Part shown: positions 14,237-23,160 of the stretch, in pieces | How the letters are laid out: every line of letters begins with the position of its first letter | Position numbering within the stretch: the first letter of the stretch is position 1 | The notes under the pieces: generated by a model | What the model was told of the DNA's origin: nothing | What the model saw: only the letters and a program-made list of their open reading frames with translations | Databases searched by the model: none | Program-made: the position numbers and the translations under genes | From: Candidatus Peribacteraceae bacterium | GTDB taxonomy: Bacteria > Patescibacteriota > Gracilibacteria > Peribacterales > Peribacteraceae | DNA length: 34,351 nt | Reading direction: 5' to 3' | Assembly (NCBI GenBank): GCA_028712095.1 | Contig: JAQTQU010000010.1 | Span: forward strand, 1-34,351

Positions 14237-15433
14237 TCAGTGTTTCGCGGCGTAGTGGGCGAGGACTTTTTGCAGTGCCTCGATGACATCCTGAACATCC
14301 CGGTCGGTCATTCCTGCGAACATCGGCAGCGAAATGATGCGCTCGTATGCGTGTTCCGCGATGGGGCAGAGGCCGGGCTTGGTACCGAAGGTCTGCCGGT
14401 AGTACGGGTGCAGGTGCACCGGGACGTAGTGCACGTTCACGCCGATGTTCTCCGCACGCAGCGCCCGGAAGATCTCGTTGCGGTTCGCGGAGAGGCGCTC
14501 CAACTGCAGTTGAATAACATAGAGGTGGTAGGCATGTTCCACATTCTTTCGTACCTGAAGTGGTGCAACCCCTGTTATCGTTTGGAACGCGGCATCGTAC
14601 TTCTTTGCAATTTCCCGACGACGAAGGGTCCACGCGGGCACACGCTTGAGCTGGCTTAAGCCCAGTGCGCACTGAATGTCGGTCAGGCGGTAGTTGTACC
14701 CCAGATCCGTGACCTCGTAGAACCACGATCCCTTCTCCTGGCGTTCGCGGTGGTCGGTGGTCATGCAGTGGTTGCGGAATCGACGCATGCGTTCGGCGAT
14801 GTGCGCATCGTTCGTGGTCACCATGCCGCCTTCGCCCGTGGCGAGAGGCTTCACCGGGTGGAAGCTGAAGGTACTGATGTCCGCGAGCGAGCCGACGGGC
14901 TTTCCTTCATCGGTGCCGCCGAGAGCATGGCAGGCATCTGCCACGAGGATCAGGTTGTGTTTCTGCGCGACCTTGCGAAGAGCGGCGTAGTCACACGGCT
15001 GGCCGGCGTAATCCACCGCGATAATCGCTTTCGTCTTCGGCGTGATGCACGCTTCAACCGTCGGTGGGTCCAAGAGCAGTGTTTCGGGATCGCAGTCCGC
15101 GAAGACGGGCCTGGCTCCGAGAAAGGCAGCCGCGTTCGCCGTCGCGGCGAAGGTCATGGGCGGCACGATCACCTCATCACCAGATTGTATCCCCGCGCCA
15201 TAGAGCGCCACATGCAGCGCGGCGGTGCCGTTACTGACAGCAACGGCTTCTTTTGTATGTGTCACTGCGGCGAATGCCTGTTCAAACTCCGCGACCTTGG
15301 GTCCCGTGGTCCACCAGTCCGATCGCAGCACCGCATTCACGGCCGCGATATCTTCCTCGCTTACGGATTGATGTGCGTAGGGGAGGAGCGTTGTGCGTAC
15401 GGGGGAGCCGCCGTGGAGGGCGAGAGGTTGCAT
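14237..15433 (-). CDS. pseC: UDP-4-amino-4,6-dideoxy-N-acetyl-L-altrosamine transaminase PseC
   Basis: 398 aa, fold-type I PLP aminotransferase of the DegT/DnrJ/EryC1 family. It aminates C4 of the 4-keto sugar made by PseB. SNGTAALHVAL binds PLP phosphate, VADACHALGG holds the ring-contacting Asp, and FSFHPVKPLATGEGGMV places the Schiff-base lysine at about residue 195, with the HPVK form characteristic of PseC. GYNYRLTDIQCALGLSQL and HVHYVPVHLHPYY-type segments complete the family pattern. It starts 4 bp after pseB, so the two are co-translated or nearly so. Confidence 0.94.
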   Translation of the reverse strand: MQPLALHGGSPVRTTLLPYAHQSVSEEDIAAVNAVLRSDWWTTGPKVAEFEQAFAAVTHTKEAVAVSNGTAALHVALYGAGIQSGDEVIVPPMTFAATANAAAFLGARPVFADCDPETLLLDPPTVEACITPKTKAIIAVDYAGQPCDYAALRKVAQKHNLILVADACHALGGTDEGKPVGSLADISTFSFHPVKPLATGEGGMVTTNDAHIAERMRRFRNHCMTTDHRERQEKGSWFYEVTDLGYNYRLTDIQCALGLSQLKRVPAWTLRRREIAKKYDAAFQTITGVAPLQVRKNVEHAYHLYVIQLQLERLSANRNEIFRALRAENIGVNVHYVPVHLHPYYRQTFGTKPGLCPIAEHAYERIISLPMFAGMTDRDVQDVIEALQKVLAHYAAKH

Positions 15434-15437
15434 GGGT

Positions 15438-16430
15438 TTAGCACGCAGCGGACGGTTCTGATGTCTGCAAAAGCTTCAGCAATTGCTGCTGGGTGAGCCA
15501 CTCGGTATTCGTATCGCTGTTGTAGCGCCAGTTCTCCTTCGGGTGGGAACCTTTCCAGTGGTCGAAACCCCACGAGTCCTCTTCGGGTTCGATCACGAAC
15601 ATATCGGGAAGCTCCACCGTATGGCGCGCTTCGTCCTCCGAGAGCAGACACTCATGCAATTTTTCGCCGGCACGGATGCCCGTGATTGTTTTTTTGCATC
15701 CGGGGGCGATGGCATCCACCAGGTCGGTGAGACGGGCACTGGGGATCTTGGGCACAAAAATCTCGCCGCCGTGCATGTCCGTGAGGCAGCGGAGGACAAA
15801 ATTCACGCCCTGCTCAAGGGTGAGCCAGAAACGCGTCATGCGTTCATCAGTGATCGTAATCGTTCCTGTGCGGCTTTGTTTGCGAAATATCGGCACCACG
15901 CTGCCGCGGCTTCCCATGACGTTGCCGTATCGTACACAGCTGAAGAGTGTTCCTCCTGATCCGGAGTAGGCGTTGCCCTGCACGAACAACTTTTCCGCGC
16001 AGAGCTTGCTGGCGCCGTACAGGTTCACCGGATTTACTGCCTTGTCGGTACTGAGGGCGAGTACTTTCTTCACGCCAGCATCGATGGCGGCATTGATGAT
16101 GTTCTGTGCACCGATGATGTTCGTCTGGATCGCCTCGATGGGGTTATATTCACAGACGGACACGTGCTTGAGGGCAGCGGCATGAATGACAATGTCCACG
16201 CCGTTCATGGCGCGGCGCAGTCGGTCACGATCACGCACATCCCCGATGAAGTAGCGCATGCATTTGTCGTTGAAACCCTCCGCGCGCATTTCGTGCTGCT
16301 TCAGTTCATCCCGGCTGAAGACGATCAATTTGCGGGGATGTGTTCCCTTCAACACCATTTCGACAAATTTCTTGCCGAACGACCCCGTGGCGCCCGTCAC
16401 CAAAATGGAGAGATTTGGATCGATAGTCAC
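15438..16430 (-). CDS. pseB: UDP-GlcNAc 4,6-dehydratase (C5-inverting) PseB
   Basis: 330 aa SDR-type enzyme, the first step of pseudaminic acid synthesis. TGATGSFG (12-19) binds NADP(H). The catalytic set is STDKAVNPVNLYGASK, with Asp129, Lys130, Tyr138 and Lys142. The Tyr is retained, as in inverting FlaA1/PseB enzymes and unlike the LegB-type paralogue in this window (28758-29804), which has Met. SRDELKQHEM and AALKHV are PseB signatures. The first codon is GTG at 16430. An extended -10 element lies directly in front, which suggests a leaderless or nearly leaderless message. It is the first gene of the seven-gene minus-strand operon. Confidence 0.95.
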   Translation of the reverse strand: MTIDPNLSILVTGATGSFGKKFVEMVLKGTHPRKLIVFSRDELKQHEMRAEGFNDKCMRYFIGDVRDRDRLRRAMNGVDIVIHAAALKHVSVCEYNPIEAIQTNIIGAQNIINAAIDAGVKKVLALSTDKAVNPVNLYGASKLCAEKLFVQGNAYSGSGGTLFSCVRYGNVMGSRGSVVPIFRKQSRTGTITITDERMTRFWLTLEQGVNFVLRCLTDMHGGEIFVPKIPSARLTDLVDAIAPGCKKTITGIRAGEKLHECLLSEDEARHTVELPDMFVIEPEEDSWGFDHWKGSHPKENWRYNSDTNTEWLTQQQLLKLLQTSEPSAAC

Positions 16431-16437
16431 AAGGGCG

Positions 16438-16446
16438 ATCTTACCA
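16438..16446 (-). promoter_or_regulatory. Extended -10 promoter of the pse operon (leaderless start)
   Basis: On the minus strand, TGG (16446-16444) precedes TAAGAT (16443-16438). No good -35 is visible. Initiation 6-7 nt on would fall at or next to the GTG start codon of pseB. Confidence 0.45.
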
Positions 16447-16551
16447 TAAGTCTGTTTTATTCCGCCTGAAATCCTCTCTTTTACTGAATGGTATTCCGGG
16501 AGGGATTTCTGATTTCATCGGTTATTGGCAGGCGGTAAGGAATCCTGTCTC

Positions 16552-17823
16552 TCAGCAGGGAATCTTTGTGATCAATCCATTGCGATGAAACTGATCGAGG
16601 TAGTTCAAGACAAGGTCGAAATCCAAATCCAGCTCGTCAGAGATTTCAAAAACACTTTGCCGACCTTCAAGGCGCAACATTATCTGTTCGATATTCCGAT
16701 TGAGTGCCAGATCCGTCTCTGGATTGACGAAGAGGCCGTAGCCTGAAAGAAAAACAGGACCCTTGAATGTTCTTTTCGGCATGTAATCACGATCTAGGAT
16801 GGAGAGCAATTTCAAGATCAGATCCCTCGATTCGAACAATCTTTTTTCCGAAATAACGCCAAGATTATCGTCGCTGGAATGATATTCCGGATAGGGGAAT
16901 CTACTGAGAGATATTGTTGGAATATCCACCCCCGGGCCGTTCCAAACCATTTCGTCGTTACAGACAATTTTTCTAAATGCCCCCTCTCTAAAGGTATCCG
17001 TGTTGTTTTTTAGGATGGAACGTGCCATGCGATCGAGTTTCGAATCATCCTGCCTTGTTCGTTGTAGCGCGTGCGTGTTGTCGTTGCCCAGCATTTCGAG
17101 GAACAGACCGTATTTTACATGGGGAATGATTTTCTCATTTTGACTCAGATAGGCAATGGAGCCGATGGTCTCGGGAACGAATAAGGCCTTATAGGTATAG
17201 TAATTTTTTGTTTTTTGAAGCGTCTGAATCACATCTGCAACGACAGCGACACCGCTCAGATCATCGTTGACCATCGCAGGGTGACAGAGATGTGCCAGGA
17301 TGACGATGGTTTCGTCCGTTTCTCCCGGGACGGTGCAGTCACCGACTTTGAGGGTTCCCTTTTCAAATGAGGATCTGATGACAACTCGGTATTTTTCTCC
17401 TTTCAGCTTTTCGAGCTTGCTGTGCGGCATGCAAAATCCCCAGTCACGGTCATAGTATTTGTAGCCAAATGGAATGGCATCAGGACGTTGGGGATTTGTT
17501 TTTATGTGTGAAAGCAATTCATGTCTTGAGACAATAGAGTCTATTGGAAGGGAGTAGGAGATGACATGCAGAGGGTGATTGGCCAAATCCAGGATGCGCT
17601 GACCGGTCTCCGCGTCTTCGATAAACGCTTCATTAATTTCCCATTTCTCCGGGACCGTCCATGTCCAGCATTTCGTCCCGGAGGAGATTTCATGAATTTT
17701 TAGCGGGAGATGGTTTTGCAGGTACTTTAACGACTCATCGAACCCGCTGGAAACAATGTCCCTCCGGCGGTACCAGAGGTTTTCGATACAGTGCATCATG
17801 TCAAACTCATGGTTTTCGGGCAT
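16552..17823 (-). CDS. DUF4910/DUF2172 zinc aminopeptidase-like protein with C-terminal winged helix
   Basis: 423 aa. The M28-like metal site can be followed as HLCHPAMVNDDLSG (His181, Asp187), FVPETIGS (Glu218) and HSSDDN (His315). These residues fit a zinc exopeptidase fold. The last 50-60 residues, LRLEGRQSVFEISDELDLD and on, fit the small winged-helix domain usual in this family. Such proteins often lie in surface-polysaccharide clusters, but I know of no settled physiological substrate; hydrolysis of an amide on an amino sugar or peptide is possible. It overlaps the preceding methyltransferase by 17 bp, so the two form one unit, separated from pseB by 121 bp and a promoter. Confidence 0.85.
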   Translation of the reverse strand: MPENHEFDMMHCIENLWYRRRDIVSSGFDESLKYLQNHLPLKIHEISSGTKCWTWTVPEKWEINEAFIEDAETGQRILDLANHPLHVISYSLPIDSIVSRHELLSHIKTNPQRPDAIPFGYKYYDRDWGFCMPHSKLEKLKGEKYRVVIRSSFEKGTLKVGDCTVPGETDETIVILAHLCHPAMVNDDLSGVAVVADVIQTLQKTKNYYTYKALFVPETIGSIAYLSQNEKIIPHVKYGLFLEMLGNDNTHALQRTRQDDSKLDRMARSILKNNTDTFREGAFRKIVCNDEMVWNGPGVDIPTISLSRFPYPEYHSSDDNLGVISEKRLFESRDLILKLLSILDRDYMPKRTFKGPVFLSGYGLFVNPETDLALNRNIEQIMLRLEGRQSVFEISDELDLDFDLVLNYLDQFHRNGLITKIPC

Positions 17824-18538
17824 AGCATTCGAGAAGATTGCGAGGGAAGGCGAAACGGATGTCCTTTTTGATTCTCAGGAGTTTCAGGAAGAAGGCAAAC
17901 AGATCTTTTGTAGGTTTTGCGTACGGAGTTTCACGATAGGGATATTCAAATCCGAGTATTTCAAAACCGAAATTTGTCAGGATTTGCTCTAATATGAGAT
18001 CCGAGGGGAGCAGGAAGTTGTACTCCTTTGCGATCATCGGTAGATCATTGAAAAGCTTGTAGTAGATACTATTGATGTTTGGGGTTGCCAAAAAAACGAT
18101 GCCTCCCCCGCGCTTGAGCCAATAGAAACATTCTCCGATTTTTGCAATTGGGTCTGGCAAGTGCTGAATCGTCCCACGGAAAATAATGAGATCAAAAAAA
18201 TCATCCATCATGTCCATCTCTGTTATTACCCCTCTTTTTTCCGCCTCTGCGCGTGCAAAATCCGATAGTTCGATGCCGAATTTTTTCCAGTTTGGAGGGA
18301 ACTTCGCGAGGAAATTTCCTGTTCCGCATCCGATGTCTAATACGTTTCCGCCCGCGGAGAGATCGAAGTATTTACGGAGATGGGCGAACTCAATTTCCTG
18401 CATACGCTCGCGTTTTCGCATTAACTCCTCGCTTTCAAAGTACGGTTTTCCGTACAAATTCTTCAATCGTTCGATGGTTTCTTGCCGCACACCATACCGC
18501 TTGCGGATATACGCGTCGTCTTTCGTGGTTGCAATCAT
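17807..18538 (-). CDS. Class I SAM-dependent methyltransferase
   Basis: 243 aa from ATG 18538. Motif I is NVLDIGCGTGNFLAKFP, followed by GIELSDFARAEAEKRG and a short FFDLIIFRGTIQHLPDP with post-motif residues typical of methyltransferases joined to glycan clusters. The C-terminal part is basic and hydrophobic (LLRIKKDIRFAFPRN). The frame stays open to 18922, but that extension runs antisense through the CMP-sugar synthetase gene. A few residues before Met (FNWWSTTFYHG) look protein-like, so an undetected upstream non-ATG start is possible. It is transcribed divergently from the CMP-sugar synthetase and overlaps the DUF4910 gene. The acceptor is unknown. Confidence 0.82.
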   Translation of the reverse strand: MIATTKDDAYIRKRYGVRQETIERLKNLYGKPYFESEELMRKRERMQEIEFAHLRKYFDLSAGGNVLDIGCGTGNFLAKFPPNWKKFGIELSDFARAEAEKRGVITEMDMMDDFFDLIIFRGTIQHLPDPIAKIGECFYWLKRGGGIVFLATPNINSIYYKLFNDLPMIAKEYNFLLPSDLILEQILTNFGFEILGFEYPYRETPYAKPTKDLFAFFLKLLRIKKDIRFAFPRNLLECYARKP

Positions 18539-18640
18539 GGAAGGATAGTAATCGATCCTCTTGGTTGCCGGTAGTGTGCCATGATAGAAAGTCGTTGACC
18601 ACCAGTTGAATAATACCGGCAGGAGCAGGACAATCCCGCT

Positions 18641-19363
18641 ATGGATTCCCTTCTCATCACCCTCTGCGCACGTGGCGGCTCCAAGGGCATTCCGGGCAAG
18701 AATATCCGGCCGATCAACGGTGTGCCGCTCATGGCCTATACCATCCGTCATGCGCAGGCATATGCCAAAAAGACGGGAGCGGACATCGCACTCTCCACGG
18801 ACAGTGATGAGATTCGAAACGTTGCGGCGCAGCATGGCCTCAAGAGCGATTACATCCGTCCCGCGGATCTTGCTTCGGACACGGCGGGCAAACTCCCCGC
18901 GTTGCAGCATCTGCTGCTGCATGAGGAGCAGCGCCTGAAAAAGCGGTACGATTATCTGCTCGATCTCGATGTCACTTCACCACTCCGTACCGTCGCGGAT
19001 TTGGAACAGGGGTTCGCACTCCTCGAGAAGGATCCGAAGGCGCTCAACCTCTTCTCTGTCAGTTCCGCCCGCAGAAATCCATACTTCAATATGGTGGAGC
19101 AGAGTCCTGATGGATATTTCCATCTATGCAAGAAGACGGCTGATATAGCTCTTTCACGGCAGGGGGCTCCGAAGGTTTACGATATGAATGCATCCTTCTA
19201 CATTTATCGCCGTTCATATTTCGATACAGACCCTCAGAGCGCTCTTTCGGAACGCTCACTGATCTACGTGATGCCGCACCCGTGTTTTGACCTGGATACA
19301 CAGGAGGATTTTGCGTTTCTCGAGTATCTGGTCGCTCAAGGCCAACTCAACTTCTTCTCATGA
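18641..19363 (+). CDS. legF: CMP-legionaminate/CMP-sialate synthetase (LegF/NeuA family)
   Basis: 240 aa, a length typical of LegF-type enzymes without the extra phosphatase domain of some NeuA proteins. It starts MDSLLITLCARGGSKGIPGKNIRPINGVPL, the CTP-binding loop, then ALSTDSDEI, LDLDVTSPLRT (metal-binding Asp) and NASFYIYRRSYF. It would activate a nonulosonate with CTP, giving a CMP-sugar for transfer. It is a different subfamily from the SpsF-like PseF (13459-14226), so each nonulosonate branch has its own activating enzyme. ATGA overlap with the next gene. Legionaminic specificity rests on the legB-C-H-G-I genes nearby. Confidence 0.9.
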   Translation: MDSLLITLCARGGSKGIPGKNIRPINGVPLMAYTIRHAQAYAKKTGADIALSTDSDEIRNVAAQHGLKSDYIRPADLASDTAGKLPALQHLLLHEEQRLKKRYDYLLDLDVTSPLRTVADLEQGFALLEKDPKALNLFSVSSARRNPYFNMVEQSPDGYFHLCKKTADIALSRQGAPKVYDMNASFYIYRRSYFDTDPQSALSERSLIYVMPHPCFDLDTQEDFAFLEYLVAQGQLNFFS

Positions 19364-20271
19364 ATATTCTCATTCTCGGTCTCGGCTCCATTGCCAAGAA
19401 GCATATTGCGGCGCTGCGCGCGATTGGAGTAGACGCGAGGATCTCTGCTTTGCGCTCCTCACGGGATGCCGAAAAGTTCGAAGATATTCAGAACATCTAT
19501 TCACTCGATGAGCTCCCTTCATCTCCGGATTGCGTGATCATTTCGAATCCAACCAACCTGCATTTCGCCTCCATCAAACAGGTTCTGCCATTCCAGTGTC
19601 CGCTCTTCATCGAAAAGCCAGTGGTACTGACAGAAGAGGAGGCAAAGAAGCTCGTGACACTCCTTCCCGGAGATGCGGTGACGTACGTGGCGTGCGTGCT
19701 CAGGCACCATCCCTGCCTGCAGTTTGTCCGCGATCACCTGAATGGTGCCCACAAGCAGATCAACGAGGTGAATGCGTACTGCGGTTCCTTCATGCCCGAG
19801 TGGGTGAAAGGGAAAGACTGGCGGCAGAGCTTCCGCTTCGATCCTGCTCAGAGCGGGGGCGTGCACCTGGAGCTCATTCATGAGATGGATTATGTCTCCT
19901 GGCTCTTCGGCAAGCCGTCTTTCGTTGCACACACGCTTCGCAATGTCTCTTCTCTCAAGATGCCGGCGCCGGATTACGCACACTACGTGCTGGGTTTTGA
20001 CTCGTTCACTGCCACGATCACTCTCAATTACTTTCGCAGGGATGCCAAACGGACACTCGAAATCGTCTTTGAAGATGAAACATGGTCGGTGGATCTGCTG
20101 AAGTACACGATTGATGCGGGGGGAAAGCGGATATTTTCCTCCCCGCTCACCATGCCGGATCTATACTGCGCGCAGATGCGCTACCTCCTCGACTGTCTGA
20201 AGACCGGTAAAAAGCCGATGAATGCGGCCGAGGAAGCCTGCGACGTTTTACGCTTAAGCCTCCATGAGTAA
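19360..20271 (+). CDS. Gfo/Idh/MocA family NAD(P)-dependent oxidoreductase
   Basis: 303 aa. The Rossmann loop GLGSIAKKH (7-15), the family EKP motif (residues 85-87, in LFIEKPVVL) and the GGVHLELIHEMDYVSWLFG segment, which holds the C-terminal catalytic His/Asp pattern, are present. It is somewhat short for the family (about 330-360 aa) but not evidently broken. It overlaps legF by ATGA and the next SDR gene by 8 bp. Oxidoreductases of this family lie with legF/ptmA-type genes in other nonulosonate clusters and may act on the amino-sugar precursor or the finished nonulosonate. The substrate is unknown. Confidence 0.85.
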   Translation: MNILILGLGSIAKKHIAALRAIGVDARISALRSSRDAEKFEDIQNIYSLDELPSSPDCVIISNPTNLHFASIKQVLPFQCPLFIEKPVVLTEEEAKKLVTLLPGDAVTYVACVLRHHPCLQFVRDHLNGAHKQINEVNAYCGSFMPEWVKGKDWRQSFRFDPAQSGGVHLELIHEMDYVSWLFGKPSFVAHTLRNVSSLKMPAPDYAHYVLGFDSFTATITLNYFRRDAKRTLEIVFEDETWSVDLLKYTIDAGGKRIFSSPLTMPDLYCAQMRYLLDCLKTGKKPMNAAEEACDVLRLSLHE

Positions 20272-21001
20272 TCTGCAGAAGCACATCATCGTCGTCACGG
20301 GAGGGGAGGGACTTCTCGGAAAAGAACTGGTTGCCCAGTGCGGAGCGGCCGGTGCCACGGCCATTTCCGCCGATATTCACTGCGAGACGGACATTGCGAA
20401 GGGCACCGTGCGCATGGATATCACGGACAGCGATTCCATCCGTTCCTGCGTTGCGGAAATCCAGAAGAAATTCGGTGCCCTGCACGGCTGGATTAACAAC
20501 GCCTACCCCCGCACGGCGGATTGGGGACTTCCGTTTGAAAAAATTCCTCCCGCTTCGTGGGATGAGAACGTAGCGATGCACCTTGGCGGATACTTTCGCT
20601 GCTGCCAGGTCGTATTGGAGCACATGAAAAAGGCGAAAGGGGGATCGCTGATCAATATCGGATCGATCTACGGGTTCGAAGCGCCGGATTTTTCCGTGTA
20701 TGAAGGAACAACCATGACGATGCCCGCCGCCTACAGCGCGATCAAGGGCGGTATCATCAACCTCACGCGGTATCTGGCGGCCTACTACGGTCCGCAGGGC
20801 GTGCGCGTGAATGCCCTCTCGCCCGGAGGCATCTTCGATCGGCAGCCGGATTCTTTCGTGAAACGCTACGAGGCGCACACTCCTCTTGGGCGCATGGCTA
20901 CTCCGCAGGACATCGCTCCTGCGGCGGTTTTTCTGCTCTCCGATGATGCCCGTTATGTAACGGGGCAAAATTTGGTCGTGGACGGTGGGTGGTCGCTCTG
21001 A
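20264..21001 (+). CDS. SDR-family oxidoreductase, PtmA-like
   Basis: 245 aa classical short-chain dehydrogenase. TGGEGLLGK forms the cofactor loop, WINNAYPR the NNAG-equivalent (a form I associate with flagellin-modification PtmA proteins), INIGSIYG the catalytic Ser region and YSAIKGG the Tyr-x-x-x-Lys. It ends with VTGQNLVVDGGWSL, a complete C-terminus. In Campylobacter, ptmA lies in the legionaminic acid locus, and its precise reaction is not settled to my knowledge. It forms a three-gene overlapping unit with legF and the Gfo/Idh/MocA gene, and it meets the amidotransferase gene end to end with no gap at 21001/21002. Confidence 0.87.
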   Translation: MSNLQKHIIVVTGGEGLLGKELVAQCGAAGATAISADIHCETDIAKGTVRMDITDSDSIRSCVAEIQKKFGALHGWINNAYPRTADWGLPFEKIPPASWDENVAMHLGGYFRCCQVVLEHMKKAKGGSLINIGSIYGFEAPDFSVYEGTTMTMPAAYSAIKGGIINLTRYLAAYYGPQGVRVNALSPGGIFDRQPDSFVKRYEAHTPLGRMATPQDIAPAAVFLLSDDARYVTGQNLVVDGGWSL

Positions 21002-22279
21002 TCACTGCACGATGTAGCGCAGCTTCCAGCCTGTGTCCGTTTTTTTCCACAGGCTGGGATCACGGTACGCATCAATGGTCTCCCAGAATTTTTTCTCATC
21101 AATATCGATGTACTGAAGGAAATCCTTGAAATAGCGCTGCGGGAACTCTTCGCCGAACCGCTGCACCAGCGCCACCCCTTCTTCCCGTGTGATTTCTCTG
21201 TTCCGGATTTCCTGTGCGGCGTCCTGCGTCGCGCGTCCGTAACCGAACTTGGTGAGCGTCGTGTAGTAGAAGAAGTCGTCCGTGCGGTCATCCAGACTGT
21301 TGTATTTGCTATAGGTTCCCGGTGTGCGCTCGGGAGCGGTCTCGAACCCGCAGTGCTTTACGGCGTAGTAGAAGGCTTCCTGCGGGTGCCAGTTCAAGTA
21401 GTAGCCCAGATAGTGAAATTCAATCTTCTGCTTCTCGATTTCGAACGGATCTGCCGGAAAGTAGGGGGCCAGATCTCCTTTCGGAACTCCTTTTTCCAAA
21501 TACTCGGCGACCGAAACGCCGCCCAGATAAATCTCGTCGAGGTTTTTGCCCAGTAGAAAATCGAAACGGAAGCCGGCATTGTTCTTGTCGTCGCTGGAGA
21601 ATTTTTTCTGGTGGATCGACACGTTGGCGCCATACTCCCCCGGACTCTCGCCGTAGAAGATCAGAGGGATGTTGTATTTGATAGCCATTTTCACGGCGAA
21701 TGTCTTTTGCCCCAGGATGAACGGCTGAAACGGGTGCAGCAGATGGAGGAAGGCGTTACGGGTGAGGAGGCGGTGCGTTTTGCCATTGGGGGTGAAGAGG
21801 AAGTTGTCGAATCCCCCGGTGTGAATCCAGTTCTGAAAATTGCGGAAGCCGATGTCCGTGTACAGGTGCGGTGCCCATGTGACGGTGAGCGGGTGCATGC
21901 CGTACTTGTATTTGAGGACATGAGAGGCGTAGCAGCTGTCTTTTCCACCGCTCCCCGGCACGAGCACGTCGTATGAACCGTCTTTGCTCCTGTACTGCGT
22001 AAGCAAATCGATCAGCTCCTTTTCACGCTCTTGCCAATTGATCGTTCCATCGTATTTGGCTTCGCAGAACCGGCAGGCGCTGCACACACCCTCTGCATCG
22101 AAGTCGATGTACCGGTGCTTGAGGCGGATATTGTGTTGATATTCGTTGCAGGAAGACGGCCGCGTATTGGGCATGACACACTTCTTGCAGAATTGTACGG
22201 TGGACGGAAGTCCGTACTGGCGTTCGCTCTTCGTTTCCGGAACGGAGTGATGGTCAGTGGGGATTTTGGGGCCATCCAT
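21002..22279 (-). CDS. N-acetyl sugar amidotransferase (PseA/WbpG family, PP-loop ATPase)
   Basis: 425 aa. Two cysteine clusters typical of the family (CKKCVMPNTRP at residues 31-41, and CSACRFC, Cys66/69/72) precede the PP-loop VLVPGSGGKDSCYASH (SGGKDS at 110-115), which adenylates the substrate. The rest follows the family pattern to the C-terminus. WbpG of Pseudomonas works with dedicated HisH and HisF to turn an acetamido group into an acetamidino group, and PseA of Campylobacter is needed for acetamidino-pseudaminic acid. HisH and HisF homologues are encoded just upstream on the same strand, so the same reaction is likely. The start at 22279 is preferred over earlier Met codons at 22345 and 22319, but no ribosome-binding site settles it. 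Confidence 0.9.
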   Translation of the reverse strand: MDGPKIPTDHHSVPETKSERQYGLPSTVQFCKKCVMPNTRPSSCNEYQHNIRLKHRYIDFDAEGVCSACRFCEAKYDGTINWQEREKELIDLLTQYRSKDGSYDVLVPGSGGKDSCYASHVLKYKYGMHPLTVTWAPHLYTDIGFRNFQNWIHTGGFDNFLFTPNGKTHRLLTRNAFLHLLHPFQPFILGQKTFAVKMAIKYNIPLIFYGESPGEYGANVSIHQKKFSSDDKNNAGFRFDFLLGKNLDEIYLGGVSVAEYLEKGVPKGDLAPYFPADPFEIEKQKIEFHYLGYYLNWHPQEAFYYAVKHCGFETAPERTPGTYSKYNSLDDRTDDFFYYTTLTKFGYGRATQDAAQEIRNREITREEGVALVQRFGEEFPQRYFKDFLQYIDIDEKKFWETIDAYRDPSLWKKTDTGWKLRYIVQ

Positions 22280-22381
22280 TGTGCGTCGGGGTGACGGGGA
22301 GAGACCGACGTGCGGCATTCTGTGCTCCGCGTGCCGATTTATCAATGCTTCGGCTCTCCATTTCGTGCCTTTTCGAACCGT

Positions 22382-23128
22382 CTATCCGCGGAGGAAGATC
22401 ACGAACGAGGTGCCCGGGACGTGGTACAGTGGCAATTCCCGCCCGAGTTCGTTCAAGAAGCGGCTCACGCTCTCGTAGGTCAGGTAATCGTGCCAGAGGA
22501 TCATGCCTTTCTCTTTGATCAAACGTCTCGCATGGAGGGTGTCGTTTTTGACGTAATCGTAATCATGGCACCCGTCCACGAACACGCAGTCCATGCTTTG
22601 CTCGAACGGGGAGTAATCGAAGGTCGCGGAGTCGCCGGTGAGTTGCGTGATGCGCTCTTGTTCCGGGGTACCGAGAAACTTGGCACCGATAACAGGTTTC
22701 TCGACATAGCGGCGTTCTCCCGCAGAAATCGGGATCGATGTTTTGTCGACTTCTGACGCGGGCAGGTCGAGCGTGTGGATGCGAAGCAATGGGAAATTTT
22801 TCGCGAGCAGGTACGATGTTTGGCCAAGGTAGGTGCCGAATTCAAAGAACGACTGCACGCCGCACGATCGGATGAGACTCAGGAGCACATATTCCTCTAA
22901 GAGGGAGGTGTTGCCTTTCTTCGCTTCGTAGGTGAGCGTGAACGGGGTGCCAAGACCGAGACGAGGGTCCGTGAGCGGGAGAGATGCGACGGGGGAGCGC
23001 CTCCGCAAATTGGCCGTCGCGGAGTACTCGAGGACATGGACCGTCAGCGCTTTCAGAAACGATGGTCGCCATGCATTGCCGATCAGTGCACGAAGGCCTT
23101 TCCAGACATTGTTACGCGTGATTTTCAT
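22382..23128 (-). CDS. Class I SAM methyltransferase (Methyltransf_24-like) within the amidotransferase operon
   Basis: 248 aa from ATG 23128. The longer open frame to 23509 is antisense or out of frame in hisH and is rejected. SFFEFGTYLGQTSYLLA is motif I, IHTLDLPASEVD the acidic loop, and DCVFVDGCHDYDYVKND the metal/catalytic region typical of the Methyltransf_24 group. ILWHDYLTY follows. It lies between hisH and the PseA-like gene, with gaps of 32 and about 100 bp, so it is probably co-transcribed with the acetamidino module. N-methylated acetamidino nonulosonates are known in bacteria, which makes methylation of the amidino or hydroxyl group plausible, but the acceptor cannot be read from sequence. 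Confidence 0.85.
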   Translation of the reverse strand: MKITRNNVWKGLRALIGNAWRPSFLKALTVHVLEYSATANLRRRSPVASLPLTDPRLGLGTPFTLTYEAKKGNTSLLEEYVLLSLIRSCGVQSFFEFGTYLGQTSYLLAKNFPLLRIHTLDLPASEVDKTSIPISAGERRYVEKPVIGAKFLGTPEQERITQLTGDSATFDYSPFEQSMDCVFVDGCHDYDYVKNDTLHARRLIKEKGMILWHDYLTYESVSRFLNELGRELPLYHVPGTSFVIFLRG

Positions 23129-23160
23129 GGGTGGCGGCAAGTATAGCAGTCGCGCGCCAC

